62,812 nt of DNA from JBAXGW01 sp037139195 (GTDB lineage Bacteria; Bacteroidota; Bacteroidia; Bacteroidales; JAHJDW01): assembly GCA_037139195.1 (NCBI GenBank), contig JBAXGW010000019.1, forward strand, positions 1-62,812, given 5' to 3'. The position numbers and the translations under genes are program-made. Under the pieces are notes generated by a model. It saw only the letters and a list, made by a program, of their open reading frames with translations, did no database searches and was not told the DNA's origin. Below are positions 52,500 to 62,760 of the stretch, piece by piece; position 1 is the stretch's first letter; each line of letters starts with the position of its first letter.

Positions 52500-54737
52500 A
52501 TGTTAAAAAAGGGAAAACAATCAACAAGCAAATCGAGAAAAGAAGGAAAAGAGAAAGTTGCTAAAGTGGAGAAAGTTGAAAAGAAGGACAATGGCTTGTT
52601 TAAAGAAAAATTAAGAATTAGTATTATTGAGTTTCTTTATAAAGAAAACGGACGAACTTATAATTATAAACAGATTGCAAAAGTTATTGGGATTAATGGT
52701 GCTGAAAAATTAAGGCTAACATTATTTATTTTAAAGGATTTAGCTGACGAAAAATTAGCTATAGAAGTTAATCCTGGAAAATTTAAATTAAATCCTAAAG
52801 CAAATCACACAGAAAGTTTGGCACCTGCTTATGCAACTGGCGTTTTGCAAATTGTTTCAACGGGCAAAGGATATGTTGTTTGCGATGGGATGGAAGAGGA
52901 CGTAAAAATATCACAATCGAATTTAGGGCATGCTTTAAATGGAGATATTGTTAAAGTGTACCTATATGCCAAAAGAAAAGAACGAAGGTTGGAAGGCGAA
53001 ATTGTTGAAATTGTTAAACGTGCTAAAGAACAGTTTGTTGGAACGCTTGAAATATCAGGCAAATTTGCCTTTTTAATCCCTAATGATTCAGACTTAGGAA
53101 CAGATATTTTTATTCCATTAACTGCGTTGAATGGTGCAAAACACGGCGAAAAGGCAATTGTTAAAATAACGGAATGGCCCGAAAGAGCAAAAAACCCATA
53201 TGGCGAAGTTGTTAGAGTTTTAGGTAAACCTGGTGATCACAAAGTGGAAATGGATACAATAATATTCGAATTTGAATTGCCAACTAGTTTTCCAGCAAAT
53301 GTTGAAGAGGATGCAAATAAAATACCTTTAGAAATATCAAAATCTGAAATTAAAAAAAGACGCGATTTTAGAGATGTACTTACATTCACAATAGATCCAT
53401 TTGATGCAAAAGACTTTGATGATGCTATTTCTTTTCAAAAATTAGAAAATGGCAATTATGAAATTGGAGTTCATATAGCAGACGTTACTCACTATTTAAA
53501 GCAAGGTTCTGCGCTTGATAATGAAGCTCAAGAGAGAGGCACTTCTGTATATTTAGTTGACAGAGTAATTCCAATGCTACCTGAACATTTGTCAAACGGA
53601 GTGTGTTCTCTTCGCCCTGATGAAGAAAAGCTGTGTTTTTCGGCAGTTTTTGAGATGGATGAAAATGCTAAAATTATTACCCGTTGGTTTGGACGAACAG
53701 TAATTAACTCAAACAGGCGCTTTACTTATGAAGAGGTTCAAGTAATTATTGAAAAGAAAGAAGGCGAATACTGCGAAGAAATATTAACACTCGACCGTTT
53801 TGCAAAAGCGTTAAGATCGGATAGAAAGAAATCTGGAGCATTTAATTTTAATAAAATTGAAGTAAAATTCGAATTAGACGAAACTGGAAAACCGATAGGC
53901 GTTTTCTTTAAAGTGCAAAAAGATGCTCATAAACTGATTGAAGACTTTATGCTTTTAGCAAATAGAGAAGTTGCCACTTTAATTGGTAAACTAGATAAGG
54001 GGCAAAAATATTATCCCCTTGTTTACCGTATTCATGATTCTCCGAATGAGCAAAAACTTGCAGAGTTTAGTACGTTTGTGAATACCTTAGGCTATAAGAT
54101 AAAAACTTCGAGTAGGAAAGATATTGTAAACTCAATGAACAAATTACTTTCGGATGTAGAAGGTAGAGGCGAACAAAATATGATTGAAACCCTAGCTATT
54201 CGCTCTATGGCAAAAGCCCAATATACTACAAAAAATATTGGTCATTATGGTTTAGCATTTGATTATTATGTTCATTTTACTTCTCCAATTCGTCGTTATC
54301 CAGATATGATGGTTCATAGAGTTTTAGAAAATTATTTAGCCAAAGAAAAGCCCTATGCATCGGAAGAAGACCAAGAAACAATGGCAAAGCATTCTAGTAA
54401 AATGGAAATGAGGGCAGCAAGTGCTGAGCGAGCCAGCGTGAAATACAAGCAGGTTGAATTTTTAGCAGATAAAATAGGTCAGTTGTTTGACGGATACATT
54501 TCGGGAGTAACTAAGTTTGGTTTATTTGTAGAGATAATTGAAAATAAGTGCGAAGGAATGATTAAATTGAAAGATATAAATGATGATTTCTATGTATTTG
54601 ATGAAGATAAATATCAAATTATTGGCACAAGAAAAGGTTTTATTTATAAGCTTGGGGATAAGGTGAAAATTCGTGTTAGAAGAGCCGACCTAGTTAAAAA
54701 ACAATTAGATTTTGAACTGATAGAAAATGAATGGTAA
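52500..54737 (+). CDS. rnr: Ribonuclease R
   Basis: The enzyme has 745 residues. A lysine-rich N-terminal tail (LKKGKQSTSKSRKEGKEK) precedes a winged-helix region (about 35-100), two cold-shock-like domains and the RNB catalytic domain. The metal site is in TIDPFDAKDFDDAISFQ, followed by YEIGVHIADVTHYL and HFTSPIRRYPDMMVHRVL. A C-terminal S1 domain follows (GYISGVTKFGLFVEIIEN). It degrades structured RNA 3' to 5'. It is shorter than E. coli RNase R (about 813) mainly in the tails. The WG-repeat gene starts just after its stop codon. Confidence 0.95.
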   Translation: MLKKGKQSTSKSRKEGKEKVAKVEKVEKKDNGLFKEKLRISIIEFLYKENGRTYNYKQIAKVIGINGAEKLRLTLFILKDLADEKLAIEVNPGKFKLNPKANHTESLAPAYATGVLQIVSTGKGYVVCDGMEEDVKISQSNLGHALNGDIVKVYLYAKRKERRLEGEIVEIVKRAKEQFVGTLEISGKFAFLIPNDSDLGTDIFIPLTALNGAKHGEKAIVKITEWPERAKNPYGEVVRVLGKPGDHKVEMDTIIFEFELPTSFPANVEEDANKIPLEISKSEIKKRRDFRDVLTFTIDPFDAKDFDDAISFQKLENGNYEIGVHIADVTHYLKQGSALDNEAQERGTSVYLVDRVIPMLPEHLSNGVCSLRPDEEKLCFSAVFEMDENAKIITRWFGRTVINSNRRFTYEEVQVIIEKKEGEYCEEILTLDRFAKALRSDRKKSGAFNFNKIEVKFELDETGKPIGVFFKVQKDAHKLIEDFMLLANREVATLIGKLDKGQKYYPLVYRIHDSPNEQKLAEFSTFVNTLGYKIKTSSRKDIVNSMNKLLSDVEGRGEQNMIETLAIRSMAKAQYTTKNIGHYGLAFDYYVHFTSPIRRYPDMMVHRVLENYLAKEKPYASEEDQETMAKHSSKMEMRAASAERASVKYKQVEFLADKIGQLFDGYISGVTKFGLFVEIIENKCEGMIKLKDINDDFYVFDEDKYQIIGTRKGFIYKLGDKVKIRVRRADLVKKQLDFELIENEW

Positions 54738-54738
54738 T

Positions 54739-55497
54739 ATGAAATATTTGATTTTTTTATGTTTTATTTTTCTAAGCTCAACTATATTTTCACAAATAAA
54801 AGATGAAGATTTAGTTCCATTTTCCAAGGAGGGTTTAAGTGGTTTTATTGATGAGAAAGAAAACATTGTAATAGAAATAAAATACAAGAAAGTAAATTAT
54901 TTCTCAGAAGGATTAGCTAGTGTTAAGAAAGATAGCAAGTGGGGTTTTATAGATAAAAAAGGAAATGTAGTTATTGATTTCAAATACGACTATGCTGGTT
55001 CATTTGCAGAGGGTTTGGCAAGAGTTAAAAAAGATGGGAAATTTGGCTTTGTAAATCAAAAAGGCGATGAGGTGATAGATTTTAAATTTATTAATGCCTG
55101 GGATTTTAACGAAGGATTTTCGAGAGTAAGCGATGGGGAGAAGTATACGTTCATCAATAAACAAGGAGATTTATTAACAGGATTTATTTTTGATGATGTT
55201 GTTTCCTTTTCAGAGGGAATGGCAGAAGTAAAACATAATTTTCTTTGGGGTTACATTGATAGAGATGGAACAGTTGTAATACCCTATCAATTTGAACAAT
55301 CGTGGCTTTTTTCGGAAGGCGCTGCTAAGGTTATGAATAATAATCTTTGGGGATATATTAATAAAGAAGGGCTGCTTATTGTCCCTTTCCAGTTTGATCA
55401 AGCCTATTCTTTTGATGAAGGAATTGCAAAAGTTAGAAAGAAGAAGAAAGAATTTTATATTGACAAATCTGGAATTTGTGTTAAAGGCTGCAATTGA
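54739..55497 (+). CDS. WG-repeat exported protein
   Basis: The protein has 252 residues from the ATG at 54739. This start gives a clean signal peptide (KYLIFLCFIFLSSTIFSQ) and avoids overlap with rnr; the ATG at 54727 would overlap it by 11 bases. About seven WG repeats follow, each near 33 residues, with units such as KWGFIDKKGNVVIDFKY, KFGFVNQKGDEVIDFKF, LWGYIDRDGTVVIPYQF and LWGYINKEGLLIVPFQF alternating with FxEGLAxVK. WG repeats probably form a beta solenoid or propeller for binding. The ligand is unknown. One base separates it from rnr, suggesting read-through. Confidence 0.87.
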   Translation: MKYLIFLCFIFLSSTIFSQIKDEDLVPFSKEGLSGFIDEKENIVIEIKYKKVNYFSEGLASVKKDSKWGFIDKKGNVVIDFKYDYAGSFAEGLARVKKDGKFGFVNQKGDEVIDFKFINAWDFNEGFSRVSDGEKYTFINKQGDLLTGFIFDDVVSFSEGMAEVKHNFLWGYIDRDGTVVIPYQFEQSWLFSEGAAKVMNNNLWGYINKEGLLIVPFQFDQAYSFDEGIAKVRKKKKEFYIDKSGICVKGCN

Positions 55498-55549
55498 AAT
55501 ATGAAGCTATTCATAACGAATTAAACTAAGATTATTTCACATGCATAAG

Positions 55550-57187
55550 TTAAGACAAATATTTTCCTACAATTGGCAACCTTCGTCCCATACCAAATGC
55601 TTTTGGCGAAACTCTTAATATTGGTGGGGTCTGATGACGCTTGTATTCGTTGGTATTTACCAATTTTAATATTCTGTCAACTGTTGGTCTTTCAAAGCCC
55701 ATATTTACTAGTTCTTCTGGTCCCTTTCGTTTTTCGATATATTGATAAAGAATTTCATCTAATATGTCGTATTCGGGCAATGAATCGCTGTCTTTTTGAT
55801 TAGGGCGCAATTCTGCTGATGGAGGTTTAATAATAGAATTAATAGGGATTATTTCCTTATCTTTATTAATAAAATTTGATAATTCATACACTTCAGTTTT
55901 ATAAACATCGCCTAATACAGATATTCCTCCGCACATGTCGCCATAAAGAGTTCCATATCCTACAGCGGCTTCGCTTTTATTTGATGTGTTTAATAAAATA
56001 TAGCCAAACTTATTTGAAAGAGCCATTAGTATTACTGCTCGGCTTCGGGCCTGAAGGTTTTCTTCTGCAATGCCAAAAGGCAAGTCTTTAAAATGAGGCT
56101 TGAGAATATCTTCAAAAGACTCACACACTTTATTTATAGGGATAGTTGTGTAGGAACAATCAATATTTTTTGCTAAATCCTCGGCGTCTTTTATGGAGTG
56201 GTTACTTGAATATTCGGAAGGTAATAAAACGGCAAATACATTTTCAGCACCCAATGCTTTGGCAGCAAGAACAAGTGTTAGAGCAGAATCTATTCCTCCA
56301 GAAAGCCCTAAAATTGCCTTTTTAAACCCTAGTTTATCAAAGTAGTTTTTTATTCCCATCACTAACGCATCGTGAATTTTTTCAATTTTCGTGAATTTTT
56401 CAAATGGTGTTGCACCTATTGATTGGTTTATTGAATCAACAGTTATCACAGAATAATCTTCTTCAAAATACGATAATTCGTTTATTATTTCTCCTTTCGA
56501 ATTCATTGCAAGCGAACCGCCGTCAAATAATAATTCGGTTTGAGCACCAACATGATTAACATAAACCAATGGAATTTGATATTTTTGACAATTTAATGCT
56601 AGAGTTCTTTTTCGAATAAGCTCTTGCTCATAGTTAAATGGCGAAGCAGCTATGTTAATCATAATGTCAGGATTTTGCTTTTTCAATTCGTCCATAGGAG
56701 TTGTAACATAGAGCATATTGTTGTCAATATTCCATAAATCTTCGCAAATAGTTAAAGCAATTCGTTTCCCTTTATATTCAATAATATCGAAATTTCTGTT
56801 CGGCTCAAAATATCGATATTCATCAAAAATATCGTAATTAGGCAACAGCGTTTTATGTACAACTTTTTTGATAGATTGATCTGCTATAAAAAACGCAGAG
56901 TTAAAAAGCTCTTTTCCTTTGTTATCGGTGTTTTTTGAAGGAGAGCCTATTATAGCTGCTATGCCCGTACAGTGTTGAGCAATTTTATAGAGTTCGCTAA
57001 AGCATTTGTCAATAAAATCATTGAATTCAAGAAAGTCTCTTGGTGGATATCCACATATAGCCAGTTCTGGAAAAACGATTAAATCAACTTGTTGGGTTTT
57101 CGCTTTTTCTATAGAATTTATAATTTTTTCAGAATTACTTTCAAAATTGCCTACATGAAAGTTTATTTGGGCAAGAGCTATTTGCAT
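55550..57187 (-). CDS. nadE: NAD+ synthase, glutamine-hydrolysing
   Basis: The enzyme has 545 residues. The N-terminal nitrilase-type glutaminase domain (about 1-250) carries the Glu, Lys and Cys triad in VFPELAICGYPPRDFLEF, HKTLLPNYDIFDEYRYFEP and ALTICEDLWN. The C-terminal synthetase domain (about 270-545) has the PP-loop AILGLSGGIDSALTLVLAAK and the segment LLNTSNKSEAAVGYGTLYGD. It amidates deamido-NAD with ammonia from glutamine. It is transcribed alone; the neighbouring WG gene converges on it. Confidence 0.96.
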   Translation of the reverse strand: MQIALAQINFHVGNFESNSEKIINSIEKAKTQQVDLIVFPELAICGYPPRDFLEFNDFIDKCFSELYKIAQHCTGIAAIIGSPSKNTDNKGKELFNSAFFIADQSIKKVVHKTLLPNYDIFDEYRYFEPNRNFDIIEYKGKRIALTICEDLWNIDNNMLYVTTPMDELKKQNPDIMINIAASPFNYEQELIRKRTLALNCQKYQIPLVYVNHVGAQTELLFDGGSLAMNSKGEIINELSYFEEDYSVITVDSINQSIGATPFEKFTKIEKIHDALVMGIKNYFDKLGFKKAILGLSGGIDSALTLVLAAKALGAENVFAVLLPSEYSSNHSIKDAEDLAKNIDCSYTTIPINKVCESFEDILKPHFKDLPFGIAEENLQARSRAVILMALSNKFGYILLNTSNKSEAAVGYGTLYGDMCGGISVLGDVYKTEVYELSNFINKDKEIIPINSIIKPPSAELRPNQKDSDSLPEYDILDEILYQYIEKRKGPEELVNMGFERPTVDRILKLVNTNEYKRHQTPPILRVSPKAFGMGRRLPIVGKYLS

Positions 57188-57207
57188 AGAAGTAATTTAT
57201 TCATTTA

Positions 57208-57237
57208 TAAAAAAAAGCCGCCTTTACAGACAGCTTT
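57208..57237 (-). terminator. Intrinsic terminator of the barrel gene at 57262
   Basis: On the minus strand, AAAGCTGTC pairs with GGCGGCTTT (two G-U pairs), followed by a T run. Confidence 0.75.
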
Positions 57238-57261
57238 TGATATTATTAGTTGCATGTTTTT

Positions 57262-57978
57262 TTAAAATAGTATTCCAATATTCAAACTCACAAAGTTATT
57301 TATTGCTTTGTTGTTTTTATCGGTAAGAATATCTGTTAATCCATTGTTGAAGTTAATACTAGCAATTAATTTTGTAGAGCCACCAAGAGAATATTCGGCT
57401 CCACCACCAATTATAAATGATGGTCGAATAAACGAGATGTCATCCTTAATATCGTCGTTTTCCTTTTTCAAAAGAGGTTCATCAATGCCATTCAAATATT
57501 TATAGTTGTAATCTCCTTTTGCTTTCAATCTAAAGCCCATACCTGCACCAATATTAGCAAAATAAGTGAAATATCCAATTTCATTTGTTGTCATTTTAAG
57601 TAAAATAGGAAGTTCTAGATATTGAAGTTTGTATAAGTTAGATGCATTAACACCTTTAAATGTCATTTTAGTTGATACACCCCCAACTAACACATCTTGT
57701 TGGAGAGAATCATAGGAAATTTGCAATTTACCACCTGTATAACAAACTCCAAAACCAGTTGCGAAGCTAAAATTATCGGCGAATTTGTAATCTATTATAA
57801 AGCCATACGATGCATTTAGTTTAAAACCATTATTTTGAATATTTTTAGTGTCAGGTTTAAGCCAAGCCAGTGAAGGGCTACCTTGAAGACCAAAGCGAAA
57901 CTTCTTAGTATCTTGAGCATTAGAAATTGTTGAAACAATCATTAATAAGCCAACTGCAGTGATGAATATCTTTTTCAT
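57262..57978 (-). CDS. Outer-membrane beta-barrel protein (PorT-like)
   Basis: The protein has 238 residues from the ATG at 57978, chosen because it begins a signal peptide (KKIFITAVGLLMIVSTIS to NAQ). The mature part shows RFGLQGSPSLAWLKPDTK and NASYGFIIDYKFADNFSFAT, then YLELPILLKMTTNEIGYFTYF, the pattern of the PorT/outer-membrane protein beta-barrel domain family. It ends in FVSLNIGILF, a typical barrel C-terminus. PorT itself is a T9SS factor, but many paralogues exist, so a T9SS role is not claimed. Confidence 0.82.
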   Translation of the reverse strand: MKKIFITAVGLLMIVSTISNAQDTKKFRFGLQGSPSLAWLKPDTKNIQNNGFKLNASYGFIIDYKFADNFSFATGFGVCYTGGKLQISYDSLQQDVLVGGVSTKMTFKGVNASNLYKLQYLELPILLKMTTNEIGYFTYFANIGAGMGFRLKAKGDYNYKYLNGIDEPLLKKENDDIKDDISFIRPSFIIGGGAEYSLGGSTKLIASINFNNGLTDILTDKNNKAINNFVSLNIGILF

Positions 57979-58112
57979 AAGCAATAATTTTAAGTTTATT
58001 ACGTTATGCAATTATACGAAAAAAAATAATACAGGTGTTTAAATTTTTTTTTTAATTAATTTCGTTTTTATACCAACTGCTTTTGTTTGAAGGCATAAAA
58101 CAAGTTAAATAA

Positions 58113-58143
58113 TTTGCAAAAGGGAAAAATATATTTATATTTG
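58113..58143 (+). promoter_or_regulatory. Predicted distal promoter of the S9 peptidase gene
   Basis: TTTG at 58113-58116 and TATATTTG at 58136-58143 are separated by 19 bases, a full match to the Bacteroidota consensus, about 160 bases before the ATG at 58304. Confidence 0.55.
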
Positions 58144-58206
58144 TTGTTCAATAGTTGCCTCCCAAATTTCACTTTCCTGCCCTTTTTATTGAATTGCGAA
58201 AATTTA

Positions 58207-58238
58207 TTTGTTCTTTACTGACAAATATTTTACTTTCG
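58207..58238 (+). promoter_or_regulatory. Predicted proximal promoter of the S9 peptidase gene
   Basis: TTTG at 58207-58210 and TACTTTCG at 58231-58238 are 20 bases apart, 65 bases before the ATG at 58304. The -7 box deviates at one position. Confidence 0.4.
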
Positions 58239-58303
58239 TACATCTTTCAAATCTGGTATAATTGCAAAAAATAATCAAAGTTTCACTTATAAACACTTTA
58301 ACA

Positions 58304-60448
58304 ATGAAAAAGTTAACTACTTTATGTTTTTTCTTGATTTGTTCTGGAATTAGCATTTTTTCTTTCTCTCAAAAGCAATTTACATTAGAGGAAGTTATGA
58401 GCAGTCGTAAGTTGTATCCAACTTCTTTACAGCAATTGCAATGGCAGCCTAAAACTGACAATTATTCGTTTGTTAGTAAAAACGCTCTGATTATTGGAGC
58501 AGCTAGTAAAAGTAATAAAGATACTTTGATGAAATTAAATGATTTGAACCTTGCAATAAAAAAAGCGAAGTTAGACTCATTAAGTAGGTTTCCAGCATTA
58601 TCGTGGGAAAATTCGCAAGAGTTTATGTTTGTTGACAAACAAGATTATTTAATTTATAATATCAAAACCAAACAAATAACAAAAATAAATTCTTTTTCAG
58701 AAGATGCCGAAAATACTGAGATGGAGCCTGCTAGTCATAAAATTGCTTATACTCTTAAAAACAATATTTTTATTAACGATAACGGCAAACAAACTCAAGT
58801 TACAAAAGATTCTGATTTAGGAATAGTTAATGGAATTGCTGTTCACAGAAATGAATGGGGAATTGAAAAGGGAATTTTTTGGTCACCAACTGGAAATTTT
58901 TTAGCTTTTTACCGAATGGATCAGAGCATGGTAACCGACTATCCAATTACACATATTGAACCTGTAAAAAATCGTGTTGCTGAGGTTGAAATGATTAAGT
59001 ATCCAATGGCAGGAATGACTAGCCACCAAGTTACAGTTGGCGTATATAGCCTCAAAACAGGAAAAACAATTTTTGTAAAAACTGGAGAACCAAAAGATCA
59101 ATTTTTAACAAGTGTAACATGGAGTCCAGATGAAAAATTTATTTTTATTCCAATTTTAAATCGTAGTCAAAATCATTTAAAAGTTAATAAATATGATGCA
59201 GTAACAGGTGATTTTATTAAAACGCTTTTTGAAGAAAAAAATGATAAATGGGTTGAGCCAGAACACGGTTTGTTTTTCAAAGAAAACAATTCAAACGAGT
59301 TTATATGGTTCAGCAAACGAGATGGCTGGAATCACCTATACAAATACGATGTTGAGGGGAATTTATTATCGCAGATAACAAAAGGAAATTTTGATGTAAC
59401 TGACTTTTTGGGATTTGACCCAACAGGTAAATACATCAGTGTGATGACCACCGCAGTTAGTCCGATAGAACTTCATGCATACAATGTTGATTTAAAAACT
59501 GGAACTGTTACAAAAATATCTAATGGCAAAGGAATTCATAGTGTTATTCCAAACTCTACATTTACTTTTTTTATTGATGCATATAGCAACAGTACCTTGC
59601 CTCATCAATCGCAAATAGTTGATGCTAAAGGCAAATTAAATCAAGTTCTATACACATCCGAAAATCCATTGAAAGGCTACACAATTGGAGAAACGTCTAT
59701 ATTTACTATAAAAGCAGATGATGGTACCGACTTATATTGCAGAATGATTAAGCCTGCAAATTTTGATGCAACAAAAAAATATCCTGTTTTTTATTATGTG
59801 TATGGTGGACCACATTTACAATTAGTGCAAGAGCGCTGGTTAGGAGCGTCGGACTTGTTTATGCAATATATGGCAACCAAAGGCTATGTAGTGTTTACTC
59901 TTGACAATAGAGGAACTCCAAATAGAGGAAGAGATTTTGAGCAATCAATACATCGTAATTTAGGAACTATTGAAGTTGATGATCAAATGAAAGGTGTAGA
60001 ATATTTGAAATCATTGTCCTTTGTTGATTCGAAACGTATGGGAATTCAGGGTTGGAGCTACGGTGGATTTATGACTGTATCTCTAATGCTTAAACATTCT
60101 GATGTTTTTAAAGCAGCGGTTGCTGGCGGACCAGTTATTGACTGGAAATTATATGAAATTATGTACGGCGAACGCTACATGGATACTCCAGATGAAAACC
60201 CAGAAGGGTATAAAAATGCTTGTTTGCTTAATTATGTTGATAGTTTAAAAGGTCGTTTGTTGATTATTCATGGTACTGTTGACCCTACGGTAGTTATGCA
60301 ACATAGTTTAGAGTTTATTAAAGAGAGTATTGATAAAGGAAAGCTTGTTGATTATTTTGTTTACCCTGAACACGAGCACAATGTGAGAGGAATTGATCGA
60401 ATTAATTTGTATAAAAGGATTGAACAGTATATGACAGACCATTTATAA
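58304..60448 (+). CDS. S9 family dipeptidyl peptidase (DPP IV-like)
   Basis: The enzyme has 714 residues from the ATG at 58304, which starts a signal peptide (KKLTTLCFFLICSGISIFSFS); an in-frame TTG at 58262 adds 14 residues that are not signal-like. An N-terminal DPP IV-type propeller (about 60-460) includes HRNEWGIEKGIFWSPTGNFLAF. The hydrolase domain has the serine nucleophile in GIQGWSYGGFMTVSLML, then the aspartate in IIHGTVDPTVVMQHS and the histidine in YPEHEHNVRG. It removes dipeptides from peptides outside the cytoplasm, as expected for a protein-degrading lifestyle. Two predicted promoters precede it. Confidence 0.94.
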   Translation: MKKLTTLCFFLICSGISIFSFSQKQFTLEEVMSSRKLYPTSLQQLQWQPKTDNYSFVSKNALIIGAASKSNKDTLMKLNDLNLAIKKAKLDSLSRFPALSWENSQEFMFVDKQDYLIYNIKTKQITKINSFSEDAENTEMEPASHKIAYTLKNNIFINDNGKQTQVTKDSDLGIVNGIAVHRNEWGIEKGIFWSPTGNFLAFYRMDQSMVTDYPITHIEPVKNRVAEVEMIKYPMAGMTSHQVTVGVYSLKTGKTIFVKTGEPKDQFLTSVTWSPDEKFIFIPILNRSQNHLKVNKYDAVTGDFIKTLFEEKNDKWVEPEHGLFFKENNSNEFIWFSKRDGWNHLYKYDVEGNLLSQITKGNFDVTDFLGFDPTGKYISVMTTAVSPIELHAYNVDLKTGTVTKISNGKGIHSVIPNSTFTFFIDAYSNSTLPHQSQIVDAKGKLNQVLYTSENPLKGYTIGETSIFTIKADDGTDLYCRMIKPANFDATKKYPVFYYVYGGPHLQLVQERWLGASDLFMQYMATKGYVVFTLDNRGTPNRGRDFEQSIHRNLGTIEVDDQMKGVEYLKSLSFVDSKRMGIQGWSYGGFMTVSLMLKHSDVFKAAVAGGPVIDWKLYEIMYGERYMDTPDENPEGYKNACLLNYVDSLKGRLLIIHGTVDPTVVMQHSLEFIKESIDKGKLVDYFVYPEHEHNVRGIDRINLYKRIEQYMTDHL

Positions 60449-60449
60449 T

Positions 60450-60478
60450 AAAAAAGCCACTTCAAAAGTGGCTTTTTT
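60450..60478 (+). terminator. Intrinsic terminator of the S9 peptidase gene
   Basis: AAAAAAGCCACTT pairs with AAGTGGCTTTTTT directly after the stop codon. Confidence 0.92.
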
Positions 60479-60486
60479 ATTTAATA

Positions 60487-60692
60487 CCATTGTTGTCCGG
60501 AAAAATAATATAAGATTCCTCCCTGCGGTCGGAATGACAATAAGTTGAGGAGAAAAAAGGAGAGAGGGGGTTGTCGGTGGCAAAGCCACCGACAACCCCC
60601 TCTTCCTAACCATAATATATTGATAGTCATTTCGAACGAAGTGAGAAATCTTTGAAGATTTTGTTTCTTAAGTTTTAATCGGACAATATTGA
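60487..60692 (-). repeat. 206-bp inverted-repeat element, copy B (reverse orientation)
   Basis: Read on the minus strand it matches copy A (2562-2767) over the ends and arms, including a left-arm block of 40 or so bases around CAAAGATTTCTCACTTCG, and has the same total length. The central stem at 60563-60581/60585-60603 (loop AAA) has a different sequence from copy A. It ends 7 bases before the SPFH gene stop. Confidence 0.8.
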
Positions 60693-60699
60693 TTTAATA

Positions 60700-62637
60700 C
60701 TACTTAATATCCTCTTTCTTTTCAGTTTTAACTTCTTTCAGCTCTTTGCTTTTAGGATCCATCATTTCCATTAGTTTTAGCCCCAAAAGTCCATCTATAG
60801 AAGATCCGGAGCCATTTCCTCCGCCAATTAATACATCTGGTATAAGTTTAACATGACCTTTGGAAAGCTCTTCTGTTATTTTGTATTTTGTAAAATTTTC
60901 ACCGCCGAGTGCTTTAACAGCAAGTTCATAAGCTTCAGCAGTAGATTTTCCAATAGATAATATTTTGCCAGCTTCTGCTTCACCAGTAAGTGATATTTGT
61001 TCAGCTTGAGCCGAAGCTTTTAATTTAATAGCAATAGAATCTGCTTCTGCTCTTGCTTTTGTTGATTCAGCCTCGGCATGAGCTCTCATTTTTGTTGCTT
61101 CAGCTTCTGCACTTACAGCTAGTTTAACGCTAGCAGCATCACCTTCCGATTTTTTAACAGTTGCGTTAGCTGTTCGCTCTGCAATTTCAACACTTTGCTG
61201 TGCTTTAACAATGTCCTTTTGCATATCTGCAATTGCAGTTTCTTTTTCCATGCCCTGACGTGTTTCTTGAGCTTGCATTTGAGTGTCATAAGTAATTTTT
61301 TGTTCTTGTGCTAGCTTACGGTCTGTTAAGGTTTTCATTAAAGATTCTGGCGGAACAATATCCCCAATAAGGGTGTCAACTGCATTTACATTGTATTCAT
61401 CTAAAACCTTTTTAATATGCTCTTTTGCGGATATTTGTCTTTCCTTACGAGTACTTAAAAAAGCAATTACATCGCTATCTTGAGCAGAATTTCTAAAATA
61501 ATTTCCAATTGTTGGTTCTAATACCTGAGAAACAAGATTCACCATATTGCCAAATCTAGCAATTACCTTTGGTGCTTCTGTTGTTGGCACATGAATAATT
61601 TGTGAAACATCTAAATTAAAAGGGAATCCATCTTTTGAACGAACAGTGATAGTGGAAAGATTCTTATCGAGATTATGAGCTTCGCTACGTGCACTAGCCC
61701 AATTCAAAACAAGATTTGTAGTTGGAACCAATTCAACTTTCATAATGTATTTGTTGATTGGATATTTGCCAGGTCCAAGTGGCTCTAGCCAAACCCCTTT
61801 AAATCCTTTGTTTACAATATTTCCGTGCTTAAATTCAGTGCCAGTAAGGTCATGCCCTTCTTGACCAATATATGATATTACCACACCCACAAAACCAATT
61901 GCAATTTCAGTCATAGGAATTTCTTCAACTTGAACTGCCCATGGATTTAAATTGTAAGAACCAGCTAATATTACTTGAGGTTGCAAACCTCTGTTTCCTG
62001 AATTTTTTATAAATTGATCAAAATCCTGAAAATTATTATGACCCTCTGTTATTTTTCCAGCAATTTGACCTTCATCAATAGGCAATCCATCTAGAGTTGT
62101 TACTATTCCCACCATACTTTCTTGTATTCGAACCATACTGGTTATCGATACCTGAAAAAGCATTGTGTTAATACGATATGAGCCTGCAGTAATATAAGTA
62201 GTTTGGCGACCACGTTGTCCTCCATTATTTAAGAATTTTTCGGCATCTTGAAAACTGTCGCATTCTGCTCTTTGACCTAATATGTTTCCAGTTGGTATGC
62301 TAGCGCCATCTTTCGCTACTATCAATCCAATGTTTCCTTCAGGGATTATTGTAAATTGTTCCATTGTGATATCAAATTGCCAAACCCATTTGAAAAAGTA
62401 TAGTCCTGGTGCAAGTGTCTTGGCTTGAAAACCTGCTTCTCCAAGTGTTGCAATAATTCTTCCATCAGGTAGTTCTTTGTTATCGCCAAAAAGCACAAAC
62501 TTTTTTGTTACCAAGCCAATTCTGTCTTCGGGAACAATTATCATTCCAAATAAAAAGCGCAAAATAAACTTATATAAGGCAAGACAAATTACTACTAGCA
62601 GTATCCACCAGTAGCTCGTAATAAAATTTGAATCCAT
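60700..62637 (-). CDS. SPFH/band 7 flotillin-like membrane protein
   Basis: The protein has 645 residues from the ATG at 62637; an in-frame TTG at 62673 would add 12 residues but gives no better context. One N-terminal transmembrane helix (about 7-35, WWILLVVICLALYKFILRF) is followed by a long SPFH region (about 40-400, with VPEDRIGLVTKKFVLFG and LVSQVLEPTIGNYFRN). A charged Ala/Glu/Lys coiled coil (about 440-570, for example EAEATKMRAHAEAESTKA) comes next. The C-terminus has GGGNGSGSSIDGLLGLKLM. Flotillins scaffold membrane microdomains. Copies of the 206-bp element lie on both sides. Confidence 0.88.
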   Translation of the reverse strand: MDSNFITSYWWILLVVICLALYKFILRFLFGMIIVPEDRIGLVTKKFVLFGDNKELPDGRIIATLGEAGFQAKTLAPGLYFFKWVWQFDITMEQFTIIPEGNIGLIVAKDGASIPTGNILGQRAECDSFQDAEKFLNNGGQRGRQTTYITAGSYRINTMLFQVSITSMVRIQESMVGIVTTLDGLPIDEGQIAGKITEGHNNFQDFDQFIKNSGNRGLQPQVILAGSYNLNPWAVQVEEIPMTEIAIGFVGVVISYIGQEGHDLTGTEFKHGNIVNKGFKGVWLEPLGPGKYPINKYIMKVELVPTTNLVLNWASARSEAHNLDKNLSTITVRSKDGFPFNLDVSQIIHVPTTEAPKVIARFGNMVNLVSQVLEPTIGNYFRNSAQDSDVIAFLSTRKERQISAKEHIKKVLDEYNVNAVDTLIGDIVPPESLMKTLTDRKLAQEQKITYDTQMQAQETRQGMEKETAIADMQKDIVKAQQSVEIAERTANATVKKSEGDAASVKLAVSAEAEATKMRAHAEAESTKARAEADSIAIKLKASAQAEQISLTGEAEAGKILSIGKSTAEAYELAVKALGGENFTKYKITEELSKGHVKLIPDVLIGGGNGSGSSIDGLLGLKLMEMMDPKSKELKEVKTEKKEDIK

Positions 62638-62760
62638 GTTTTTATTAATTAAATTTATACTATATTTAGGCAACTAAGTTAAAGAATTTTATATATAACA
62701 AAAAAAAATTGAATTATTATTTGTGGTTTTCTTATAAATTTCAATTTCAAACAATTTAAT

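Noticed and set aside
57262..57978. Naming the barrel protein PorT
   Set aside because: The domain family is broad in Bacteroidota and no other T9SS core gene is adjacent.
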